Shown: in pieces, positions 39,311 to 50,525 of the stretch | Numbering within the stretch: the stretch's first letter is position 1 | How the letters are laid out: each line of letters starts with the position of its first letter | Assembly: GCA_028023455.1 (NCBI GenBank) | Contig: JAQFVV010006734.1 | Coordinates: 248,001-312,000 of the forward strand | Direction: 5' to 3' | Length of the DNA: 64,000 nucleotides | DNA from: Epiperipatus broadwayi | Lineage: Eukaryota; Onychophora; Udeonychophora; Euonychophora; Peripatidae | The notes under the pieces: model-generated | Told to the model about the DNA's origin: nothing | Databases searched by the model: none | The model's input: only the letters and a program-made list of their open reading frames with translations | Program-made: the position numbers and the translations under genes

Positions 39311-42193
39311 CTTTATATTGAAACAGATGATCTGATGCTCAGATCCTGTTTCACAGCCCACATCCAATCTCCTACCATTTAACTATATTCAAACCCATCT
39401 TCACGCACATATATACATATCTAATAATAAGTATATTTCTTTTGCTTAGTATTTTAACATAAATCATGTAAACACTTATGTATTTTAATCTAAAAATATT
39501 TTTATTTAATAATATTTTCATGTGTATATGGGTGTAAGTAATAAATCTATATATATTTCAGTGTAGGAGATTGCGAATAAATGAGTAAAGTTATGTTATA
39601 TATAAAATATAATCAAAATCATATATGAAACTTATTATTTTTTCATATGTGATTTTGTAGCCAGAAATGATGCAATCTTGTTAAAAAGTCTCTCGAAAAA
39701 CAATTACCCGGAAGATCCCCTTAGATAAAATAAAAAATTACAATTTTGTAATAATAAATAAACCCATTAGTGGAAATTTTGTCCATGCTAGCTTGTTTTA
39801 AAATCATAAGATTTATTTTAAAACAATCATTCGAGAATCAAAAAGTCTTACTAGATAAGAGTATCCGGTTAAATTATTCCAGATGTACAGTAAGTGCTTA
39901 AACCGCCTCAGGTCCAGCAGTAGTTGCTAAGTTACATCTTCAAAATAAAAGTATATATACTGCTGGATTTGAATCCACAAAAAAAAGGAGACGACAAAAT
40001 AATGATGTTGCTATACATATTCCACGCCAGTTTTGATTCTCACTCAATGTGCCATGAGTAGGGGAAATTTCGCCTTTTCCCTCCGTTCTAATATGATTTT
40101 ACCATAAGCGAAGCTTTGCATCCCATACTGATGAACTTTATATATTTTTCCAGTAAAAATGAAATGCTAACTACCATATAATAACGCTACCCTGGATCTA
40201 GTGAAATAATACCGATGGACTGACTCATAGTAAAATCGCTCTTCCAAATGGCAATGTAAAAAGAACTTTGACCGCTCGTAATTCTCAAATCCTGTCTTCT
40301 CTGTAATATTTATTATAATTTCTAAATATTAAATGTCTTCAAAATATGTAATTCTTATAACTCTATATAACTAATCACTATTAAGCCTCTTATAAAATGT
40401 TTTCTTTTCTTTTATTTCCAAGCGGCAAATAATTTTCATTTGGATTTATGTATTTATATTTTAAAAGAAATGCCAATAATACTAAAATCGCTAGCATATA
40501 ATTTATTTTCATTTTCCCCACCCATCATTATTGGGTAATTAACTTATAACTTAATCAAAACAAGTCTTATTCGACTTGCCCATGTGCTAGCGATTTTAGA
40601 TAAACAAACTAATTATTTTTTATGTTTACTGTAGAAAAACAGATTGACATCTGTTTCAGAAATGTTTTCCATTCTAAATAATCCGCTATCTCTTATTATT
40701 AATTTATATTATATATGTAAACCCGTCATAGCTATTACCACCACCCATTTATTTTGTATTAAATTATATATTTTCATAAGGGCATTTAGTAACCGAGATT
40801 GAGATTTATTAAATGTGTGGGAAGTTATGAATAATATTAAGTAACATAATGTAAGGGGGGAGGGTCTTCAGATCTTAGTTTTATATTTAATTAGAATTAT
40901 TATCCATGTTTGTTTACGAAGAAACCATACCATTACGCCGAGTATTTCATAATTTATGGGCAGTAAATATGTTTAGATAGTCTTTAAAGCTATAGTTATA
41001 TTATGTTATTAAGTGTTGCATGCATATAGGCCACTTCGTTTATATATATTCATGCTTCTTTCTCACATGGAGGTATTCGCTAAGTTGAGCCCCATCGTCG
41101 TTCTCCGTGTCCTAGAAACCAGGCTGTAAAAACATCCTGTGGACACACTTGGTCGTATGTGCATGCTTTATACGGGAATCGCTCTGGAAAATCCAGCCCG
41201 ATAAAGACATAGCCGACCGTCCTTAGTCTCAATGCCGACCCTGCTTACGTTTGCAGAGGAAATCGGTCAACTTCTCTATTAAAATTCATGAAGCACACTC
41301 CAGGATCCATAATTGGACCACCCCAATCTGCCTCCATGCACGCACGACCTTTCAGTGTATTATTAATCGCCCAGAAATAGCCATAAGTCGTAATGAGGTG
41401 ATTTCTTTAAACAAACATATTTCCATTAGTTCACTATGCGTATCAATGCAATAAATTTATTATCATTTATATAATTATTCATTATCCGTCCCGCACATTA
41501 ATTATTTACACAACTCAAATTAATAATATTGAATAACCAAATGTAATATCTGCTTGTAAAATTGTTGTCTTTTAAATCAAGTATTTTAAATGCTCCTTTC
41601 GTCTCTCTGGGGGTGTAATAGTATTCTAGTAATGCATTCCAATAGCGGCAATTCCTTAAGTCATATACATATATTATTGGCATAGCCGCAAATATCACGT
41701 TATTGTAAAATAGGAATTAAATATATATATAATACTTATGAGGCTAATGTCAGATAAATAACCCGACAATTTTGTTATTAATCTAATAAATCTTAAATAT
41801 ATATATATATCAACTCTCAAACCATTGCTTTCTTTTAGTTAATATATTAAGTTATTAATGATGCTCAATTTGACTAGATGATCTCCGCTAAATATATAAT
41901 TAATATGCTAGGCCACGAGCCTTCGTTGCTCCCAGAATATAGTTAGTTGTTAAGTTAGTCTATCATTAAAATTTAGCCTACAGTCTTTTTGTGTCTCCAA
42001 TGAGCGATGTCGGCGGTGAGAAGTAAATTAAATCGATGTCATCGGGATTGTTGTTCAAAATGTTATAGATCTGGGAAATAGGCAAATAGGGCAGAGTTCA
42101 TGAGTGTTCCTGACCTGTGTATCTTGCACATGATTGGATTCGAGGTACTTTTACCTAGATGCTAGATCTTGTTATGTGAACATACAAATCTGA
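39311..42193. repeat. Right arm of the diverged inverted duplication (partner 21521-25960)
   Basis: This is the reverse-complement counterpart of the left arm, with the same five anchor blocks in mirrored order. It lacks the 1.3 kb transposon found in the left arm, so it shows the pre-insertion layout, about 2.9 kb long. A GC-richer block at 41060-41450 corresponds to the GC-richer block at 23760-24050 in the other arm. No protein-like frame is shared, and the small open frame at 41251-41454 is not conserved. Whether it is a transposon family or a duplicated non-coding locus is open. Confidence 0.8.
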
Positions 42194-42702
42194 CCGGCAC
42201 AATATATATAAAAAAGAATCTGTTATATATATATGTGTGTGTTAAAAAGTACTGTGCTCTTCAAAAAACAATATGTATCCTATTCTAATCACTGTTTGTC
42301 AACAAAATGTTAGCTATTATATGTTATATACATTTGAACATGAAATGGGCTTGGAAGAAAGTATAGCGTGGTCAATGGTTTCACTGTATATTGCTTTTTA
42401 AAGTGCTGTAAATTTTTAAAAATATTTTAAATAATGATTATGTTAAAAAATAGATTTTTTGTCACCTACATTATTAAACTAAATAAACCATATGATATAA
42501 TATAAAATATCTTTATATAACAGCAATAATATATATAACAATAATCATATATAAAAAAACTCTTTTTAGAAAATATTAATTTTTGCCATTTTCAATGTGC
42601 TTCAACTAATTTATAATTATGATCTACATTGTACAAGTTACATATTACTGCAAAACATAAAAAGATGAAAATCATTAAAAAATATAATGCAATAAATTGA
42701 TT
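42194..42702. other. AT-rich spacer
   Basis: No recognisable feature apart from TA-rich runs. Confidence 0.5.
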
Positions 42703-44235
42703 CTTCTAATTTTCAGAAACATTCCAATGAATTTAAATTAGAACTTGCTAATCATTTGAAAATAGTTCAAACATAACTAAGATAAATAAGAAGATAGCTA
42801 TAGCTGATACTATACTAAAAACTGCAAACAAATGTAAATTAATCAGTAAATTTTCAACCAAGACAAGAGAATATATGAAAAAATGTAGGAATATGAAAAT
42901 ACAATGAAAAAGCATTTAATAATAATAATATAAAAAAATATAATTAATATCAGTATCAATCAACATTCTGTCTTGTTTTTATTTTTTGATGAAAATTGCA
43001 ATTTTTTATATAGACTGGAAAAAATATTTAGAACTCTTTGTAACAAAAAAAAATTGGTGATATTATCTCACATTCTTTATCACTTGATTGTATTTCTGGT
43101 GATTTTGAGACCCCCTGGAAACCAAAATTGTAAGAGCACATACCAAACTGATCAAGAAAACAAAGTAATCATACTACAATTACTCTATTTTCTGAATTCC
43201 CATGCATTTTAAATGAAGAAATGAGATATGCAACTAAACCTATGATGAAGTAAAAGTTTCATGAAGTTATGTAATTATTATTAATATATTAAAAAAAGCA
43301 GCTGAAGAAATAGAAAAAAAAATGTTTAGCAAAATTATATACCAAATGTCTAAATATAAGATGATTAGAAGAATGCACTAGTAATACTGGTGTATAAGAA
43401 AGGTGATAATGAAAATATTAGAAATTATAAACCTATCAGACTTCTCTATCAGTTCTAAACAAAATCATTGGCAAGACAGTTATAATTTATCTTCAGCAAT
43501 CTTTGAATTCAAATCAACCAAAAGAATATTTTCAAGTCTGAAAAAAAATGTTCTTAATACATATGTTCTCAGATCAGTCAGTAAATAAGTATGCCCAAAT
43601 TTATATATTTGAGCTTAGATACCCTATCACAAAATATGAATATATATATATAATAATTTGTATCAATAATTTCAATCTCTGTGGTCAAATTGCAATTTTT
43701 GGTATCTATATATGTATATTAGATCATTAATAAAGGTGAGATTCTACCTTTATTGTTAAAAGGTGGCTTTGAGAACAGTTTGAAATTGTTGATTGTTAGT
43801 GATATTGGGATTGTCTAAATGTTAATTGGTTTTTAATGATATATATAATAAGTTTAAGAGAAGGGATCTGTTAGAAGAGATGATAATAGATGAATAGTTG
43901 AAGATTTAAATGAGATTCTAAGAGAAGGTAAAAAATGTAGAAAGAGACCACACAAGAAATGTATGGAATAAGGGAATTTTCTGAGGCTATGGATCAGCAG
44001 AACTGGATCAAAGTTGATGAAATAATGAGATTATTTAAAAAAAAAAAAAAAAACACTAAATAAAGAGCTAAAATCCTGAAGTGAATTCCAATATTTAGAA
44101 AAAACTTAGAAAAAGATGACATACAATATGAATACATAAGAAAATTTGCTAGATTAATGAGAAAAAAAGAAGAGATTAAACTTGAGATTTCCAATCTGCA
44201 ATGAATTGATAATGATTATAAACAATAGTGACACT
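42703..44235 (+). mobile_element. RTE LINE, truncated and rearranged copy
   Basis: Three collinear segments match the near-intact RTE: 42703-42920 (the linker after the endonuclease, with CATTCCAATGAATTTAAATT), 43180-43540 (RT fingers region, with CCAAATGTCTAAAT and GAAATTATAAACCTATCAG) and 43865-44235 (C-terminus from AGAAGAGATGATAATAGATG to AATTGATAATGATT). The intervals between are deleted or replaced by AT-rich DNA. An A run of about 15 lies at 44038-44053. No usable frame remains. Confidence 0.8.
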
Positions 44236-44516
44236 ATTTAGCGATAATGAGAGAATTTATCAATTTCTTTCATTATTATGTGAAATTAAACCTGAAAAAT
44301 TGCTTTTGGCTATTACTATATATATATTAGCAATTAGTATATTAAGGCAAGAAATAATTATATAATTAACATAAAAATAGCAGTGATAAAACAGCTGTTT
44401 CCCATTTCTCCAAAATTTAAAAAATATGTTGTTTTAATCATTGTAAACATATATATTATGTACATACATGGTTAAGTGAATATAATGTTGGGCATTATTT
44501 GCATTCTGTAATTAAA

Positions 44517-47500
44517 GCTGCAGAAAAAAATTTGCTGTAAAGTGAAAGGAGATTGTTTGATTCCTCTTGGAGGACTTAAAAGAACTGAGCAAGATGAATT
44601 CCTAATGTCCATTCCACATGTTCTTGTTACTGAAATAATTATTACTATGTGATTATTCATATGGTATAGGAACATCAATGGACAGACAGCTCACCAGCAC
44701 ACATTAGCCAGCTTGTTAAGTTTATTGATTTTTTACCTGAGTTTAAGATCAAAAAATACCATGGTCTTTCTTCTCAGTTGCCTAATAGCTCTTAACAAAA
44801 ATTAGTTGAGTTTTCTTGAAGGCAAAAGGAATGTGTGTGTGAGTGTTTTTTTTTTCTAATAAATATTTACAATTATGACAGCCAAAAATAAATCATGGCC
44901 CTTATTGTCAGGAGGCTGTAAAGTTGTCAGCAAAGGCAGCAGTTGACCACTGAAGGCAAAAGGGGATGCTAAAAATATCCTGTTTGCAGACACTGGCTGC
45001 CATTTGATGACAACATTTTATTTAAGTACTTACAATTTTAGATCGCTCTCAACTAAAGAAAGATTGCAAGAATTGGAAAATCTATCTCATATTAAATGGG
45101 ACATTATTGGACTTTGTGAAGTTAGAAGAAAAGGTGAAGGGACAATTAATTTAAAAAGTGAACATGAACTATTCTACAAAGGCACAAATATTGAAAGTAC
45201 AAATGGAGTAAGATCCATTATAAAATACAAAGTGGAAGAACAACATTGTGGAGATTGATGGTATATTAGTCAGGTTGTCAAGATTAATTATTCAACTTAA
45301 TATCAAATATCAAATGCAAATAATTCAAGTTTAGGCCCCAACAGGTTTTGATTGTGATGAAAAAGTAGAGGCTTTTTACATGGGTATACAAAAGGCTTTT
45401 GATCAGACAAAACAACATTTTAAAACTGTCTGGGAGACTTTAATACTACAATTGGTAAGCAAATGAAAGATGTAGGTAAATTTGGTTATGGTAATAGAAA
45501 TGAGAAAGGTCATAGACATGGAGTTTGCAGAAAAAGAAAAAACTTTATATTATGAATTTCTTTTTCTGAGAAAAATGTTAAGAGGAAATGAAAACATCCA
45601 AATAAAGGTACAGTAGAATTGGATTGTTTTGGCTAACAGAAAATATGTAATTCAAGGCTGTAAGGTTTTTAATAAGTTCAACACAGGAAGTAATCATCAA
45701 TTAATGAGATGTAAGATACATGTTAATGCAAAACTAGAAAGACAAAAATTATTAAGAAAAATAATATTCACAATTGATATTCATAATCTTAAAAAACATT
45801 CTAATGAATTTAAATTAGAACTTACAAATCATTTTAAAATATTAAGATTTTGAACATGATTCAGATTTGAACAAAATCATAGGAAAATAACTGATACACT
45901 TTGAAAAACTGTTACAAAGGTAGCTGGTACAAAACAGCAGCAATCGAACAGTAAAATTTCTATTCAGATGACAATTTATGAAGAAAAGAAGGAACATGAA
46001 AATTTATATAAAAATGATGCATTAAGAAGGAATCTCAAATTTGTAAAATGGTGCAAAAAAGATAATGATATAAGAAAGTATAATTGTGAATTAGCAAAGA
46101 AAGCTATAGAGGAGAATAAAAGTCTCAAGAATGTAAAACAACATTTTGATATATCTGCAATAAGAAAAAAAATGGAACTACTATTAAAAAGAGAAATGAC
46201 ATCATGAAATATGTAGAAGAGTTCTATCAAGAATAATATAGTTATAAAGAACAAGTACTTCCTATAACTATTATATCTTCTGAATTGTCCAGGATTTTAA
46301 ATGAAGAAGTGAGACATGCAATTAAATTTATGAAGAAGAAAAAAGCTCCTGGAAATAAATGAATTATAATTGATATATTAAAAAAAGCAGATGAAGAAAT
46401 TGAATTTTTTTGGGCAAAGTTATATACCAAATGTCTAAATAATAAAGATATACCAGAAGATTGGAAGAATGCAATATTAATATTAATCTTTAAAAAAGAT
46501 GATAAAAAAGATAATAGAAATTACAGACCTATCAATCTTTTATCAGTTTTGTACAAAATTTTTACCAAGACAATTACAACTCATCTACAGAGAACTTTCG
46601 ATTTCAACCAACCAAAGGAATAAACTAGATTTAAAAGTAGTTTTAGTGCAGTAGATAATAAAATATATTCAAGGACTGAGATAATTTATAGAAAGAACTA
46701 ATGAATATAAGTTGCCATTATGCTTCAGATGTGTAGATTATGAAAAAGCATTTGATTCTATATGCATTTCTTCAGTGTTTAAAGCATTGGATCATCAAGG
46801 TATAAATCCAGGTTATTGTCATATTCTGAATATTATTTATAAAAATGCAACAGCAACAATTTGATTATGCAATAACACTAAAAAGATTAACACTGAGAAG
46901 GGTGTATAAGAGGCTGATTCCATATCTCCAAAATTTTTATAGCAGTTTTGCAAGAAGAATTTTATGGATTAAAATGGGAAGCTAAGGGAATAGAAGTAAA
47001 TGGAGATTATTTAAGTCATTTAGATTTTGCAGATGACATAGTTGTTTTTGCAAATAGTGCTTTAGAGCTTCAGTAAATGTTGCAAGTTATCAGATAAAAG
47101 TAAGAAAGTAGGATTAAAGGCAAATATTAAAAAGACTAAACTAATGTTCAATGGATTTTCACAAAATAAGAAAATAAGGATTGATAATGATGACTTAGAA
47201 GAAGTTAATAACTGCAAATATATGGTCAGATTATTACTACAGATGAAAACAATGGATGAAATTAATCACAGAATTAACTTGGTTCAAGTACTTTTGATAC
47301 AAATAACATAATATTAAAAGAAATTATGCTTATGTGTTTGAAAAGAAAGATTTTGAATAAATGTGTTATTAATCTTACATATGAATCTGAGAATTGGATA
47401 TTTGAAGAGCAATGCAGAGAATTCAGACCACTCAATAACATATAGAGATATGTTTGTTAGGAGCAACAAGAAGAAATCAAAAATAAAATACATGGGTAAG

Positions 47501-47785
47501 AGAACAAACATGTGTTACTGATATCATTGAAAGAACTAAAAGACTGATATGAAGTTGGGCTGTACATATTGCTAGAAAAGATGGTAATAAATGAACAGTT
47601 GAAATCTTAAACTGGATTCCAAGAGGTAAAAGACCTAGAAAGAGACCACATGTAAAATGGATGAATAAAATAAGAAATTGTGCTGGAGTGATGTAGAGAA
47701 GAGAGGCTAAAAATTGGAGATGGATTGAATTTGAAGAGACCTTCATCCTGCAGTGGATCAATGATGGTTGAAAATGGTGATGATT
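44517..47785 (+). pseudogene. RTE LINE, near full-length but heavily mutated copy
   Basis: It starts with the same 5' leader as the 30780 element (GCTGCAGAAA, then TTCCTAATGTCCA and GTGATTATTCATAT). It runs through endonuclease remnants (LCEVRRKGEG near 45110-45145), RT remnants (YEKAFDSI near 46738-46760; LDFADD near 47020-47040) and the C-terminal region, to a degenerate GTGATGAT tail near 47775. Numerous frameshifts and stops break the ORF. A degraded direct repeat of about 15 bp (ATTCTGTAATTAAAG at 44503, ATTCAGTGTTTTAAAG at 47783) may be the target duplication. This copy confirms where the family's 5' end lies. Confidence 0.88.
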
Positions 47786-47798
47786 CAGTGTTTTAAAG

Positions 47799-48078
47799 TG
47801 TTATATTGGTATTAATAAAATAAATTTATAGTTTATAAAAACACCTCATTATAAACAAAATATAAATAGTAAAATTAATGTCCATGTAAATTGTCAGCTG
47901 ACTTTAAGTGATAATGTGGAGGGAAAAGGTTTATTGTTGAAATCTGAAAAAATAGCAAATTCAAAAAACCACAGGAACAGGAATTTCAGATTACTGATAG
48001 TCTATCTGCACTTTAGAAGTTTGTTCTTAAATTTTAGCTTTTTATTTTAATGAACCATACAAATGTTCATTTTGAATT
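47799..48078. other. AT-rich spacer between RTE copies
   Basis: No recognised feature. Confidence 0.5.
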
Positions 48079-48648
48079 ATCATCATCAACCATTATCAAT
48101 CCACTACAGGATGAAGGTCTCTCCAAGTTCAATCCACCTTCTCCATTCTTTAGCTTCTCTTCTCCACATCACCCCTGCACACTTTCTCATTTCATTCATC
48201 CATCTCACATATGGTCTCTTTCGGGGTCTTTTACAATCTCTTGGAATCCAGTTTAAGATTTCAAATATCCATCTATTATCATCTCTTCTAACAATATGTA
48301 CAGACCAACTCCACTACAGTCTTTTAATTTTTTCAATGAGGTCAGTAACACCTGTTTGTTCTCTTACTCATATATTGCATTTTCGATCTCTTCTTGTTAC
48401 TCCTAACATGCATCTCTCCATACTTCTTTGAGTGGTCTGAAGTCTCTGTATTGCTCTTCTATTAAGTATCCAAGTCTCATATCCATAAGTAATAACTGAT
48501 AAAACACATTTATTAAAAAACGTCCTTTTCAAACACATAAGCATATTTCCTTTTAGTATCAAGTTAAGTCTACCAAAAGCACTCCAACCAAGTTTAATTC
48601 TATGATTAATTTCATCCATTATGTTTCCATCTGCATTAAATAATTTGA
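48079..48648 (-). mobile_element. RTE LINE, 5'-truncated copy on the minus strand
   Basis: The minus strand encodes an 83-codon piece (48368-48619) with NHRIKLGWSAFGR, YGYETWILNRRAIQRLQ and RRDRKCN. After frameshifts it continues to the GTTGATGATGAT tail at about 48081. It keeps AGA (Arg) at the position where the 30780 copy has its second TGA, showing that TGA to be a derived mutation. Only the last fifth of the element is present. Confidence 0.9.
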
Positions 48649-48767
48649 TTTTTATGTACTTTTCTCAAAAAATATGTATTGGGTATTTTATATTAATGTC
48701 AAACCATTCATAATCATAAGTACAATTATTTTTAGACTTGCAACATATATTGTTTTCCTTAAGATTT

Positions 48768-49083
48768 GTGATGATGGTGTTTTAGTTGTATCTATTGTTT
48801 GGACTATTTCTATCATCTAATATGAGTATTGAATGTCCTTAGAAAAATTTAACTGTATTTACATATTCCAAATACATTCAACTGTTAGTAATAGGACATC
48901 AAACAGGTTAGTGTATGCACAACGTTTTGAGAGGTATTATTCTCCCCTCTTCTTCAGGTGTTGCTGATCTGACCAATGACAGTACTAGCATAGGAATCGA
49001 ACCAGGATTCTTAAGATTTTTGAGAATTGAATTTTAAGATAACACTCTAATAAACTGAGCCATTCTGCCAAAGGGAACAGCCA
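48768..49083 (-). mobile_element. Penelope-like element 3' end with tRNA-like segment
   Basis: Read on the minus strand this follows the GIY-YIG ORF. It contains a pol III box A-like stretch (GGCAGAATGGCTCAG at 49056-49070) and a perfect box B (GGTTCGATTCC at 48993-49003). A hammerhead-like block (CACCTGAAGAAGAGG, an AT loop, CCTCTCAAAAC at about 48936-48978) follows, then a tail ending near a CACCATCATCAC stretch. The same segment occurs at 56720-57005 and, as a palindrome, at 60268-61085. Confidence 0.75.
48993..49072 (-). promoter_or_regulatory. tRNA-like pol III promoter (boxes A and B) inside a PLE 3' end
   Basis: Box B GGTTCGATTCC is a perfect consensus. Box A is TGGCTCAGTTTA. In the copy at 56734-56801 box A is perfect (TGGCTCAGTTGG) and box B is slightly weaker (AAGTTCAATTC). 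The A-to-B spacing of about 50 nt resembles tRNAs with a long variable arm (Leu or Ser type). It does not look like a functional tRNA gene, because the acceptor stem pairing is poor. Confidence 0.6.
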
Positions 49084-50525
49084 ATAGAAAATTCATATAC
49101 TTAACTATGAGGTTCCTTCTGATTTCTCCACTTTTTCTTCTTAAGAGCAAAGTTGATTAATGGTTTCCATACATTATGTATAGTCACACTTGGATGACTT
49201 ATGGGATTGTTTGACATTATCATGTAAGCAGCTTCTTTAAATTGTCTTCTTTGTACCTTTTCTTCTCTGTCCAATAATTTTGTATTTTCCCAATTGAACA
49301 TATGTTCATTGGTACATACATGGTCTGCTATCTTAGACACATCTGTTTTCTCCTTCTAATCATCTGTTTGTGTTCATGCAAGTGCTTTTCAATGGGATGG
49401 CTAGTCTCACCAATATATGTTCTTCCACATTCTCACGGTATTTCATAGATGCAGTTTTTTCTTTTCAGCATTTCAAGTTTAGTTTTGTAGATGTTAGAAT
49501 CCCTCATAGTGTGGTATAGCTCTGGAAGACTGTTCTGATGTACTGATTGCAGATTTTCCTTAATTTGTTTGCTATTTTTGGTATGTATGGGTACACTACA
49601 GTACCAATAATTGTTTTTTCTTTTAATGGTTCTTTTTGTTGTCTATTCAAGGTTTTCTTAATAACAGCTGATAGATAAACATTTTTCATAAGAGTTTATT
49701 CTATATAGATCTTTTTTTCCCAAATTGCCGGTTTCTGAACAAACTTCTTTTGCTCTGTTCCATAATGATAGTATAACTCCATTTTCTGGTGTGATTGGAT
49801 ATATAGACTAAATATTTTCCTGTATGTGTAGGTTTTCGGTGAACTGTAGTTTGATTTTGCCATATGGGAGTCATGTCACAGGAACATCTAAGAATGCCAA
49901 TTTTTGTTCTTGTTCAGATTCTACTGAGAATTTAATCAAAGAGTATATGTTGTTGATGTGTTTCCAGAAGTATGTAATAGTGCTTCACCATGTGGTCATA
50001 CAACAAATGTATCATCCACATAGTGAAGCCAAACTTTAGGTGGACATGGAGTAGTTTTTATAGCTGTGGTTTCAAGTTCTTCCATGTAAATATTGCTAAT
50101 CAGGAGTGACAATGGTGAGTTCATAGCCTGTCCTTGGTTTTGTTGGAAGAATTCTGTATTATATTGAAAGTAGGTTTTTATGTAGAATGTTACTAGTTCC
50201 ATTATACTATCAATAGGAAGAGTTGTTCTGTTTGTAAGCCATTTTTACCATTTAATTTTTTCCTTACAATAAACAATGCTTCTTCACATGGCATATTTGT
50301 GAATAAACTTTCCATATCAAAGTTTACTAGCAAGTCAGTTCTTTCAATTTTCATATTCTTGATTAATTCTGCAGTGTCTAGAATCCCTGACAAAAGAACC
50401 GGGTCTTGTATGCCAAAGAATTAAGAACTTTAAAAAGAAATCTTGGACAAATTTCGGCAAGATGAATTTTTAAAACTAACAATAAGTCTTAATGGAACAT
50501 GATCCTTATGGATTTTAGGTATGAA
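49083..50525 (-). pseudogene. Penelope-like element ORF, downstream part (RT core and GIY-YIG endonuclease)
   Basis: Minus-strand frames broken by a few shifts give, in order: PKIHKDHVPLRLIVS (50470-50518); a region with LLVNFDMESLFTNMP (about 50285-50330); QGQAMNSPLSLLISNIYMEE, the Penelope RT motif; WLHYVDDTFVV with the catalytic YVDD (about 50000-50035); an LDVPVT-like block; and a C-terminal GIY-YIG nuclease (IYEIP and GRTYIGET near 49412-49450, then SKIADH and ENTKLLDREEK). This is the standard Penelope order of RT then GIY-YIG. The RT copies the element RNA primed at the nick, and the GIY-YIG domain supplies nicking. Stops and frameshifts make it inactive. Its upstream half is at 56171-56562. 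Confidence 0.9.

Noticed and set aside
43994-44194. Open frames around 43.4-44.2 kb as genes
   Set aside because: They overlap the rearranged RTE copy at 42703-44235 or its antisense.
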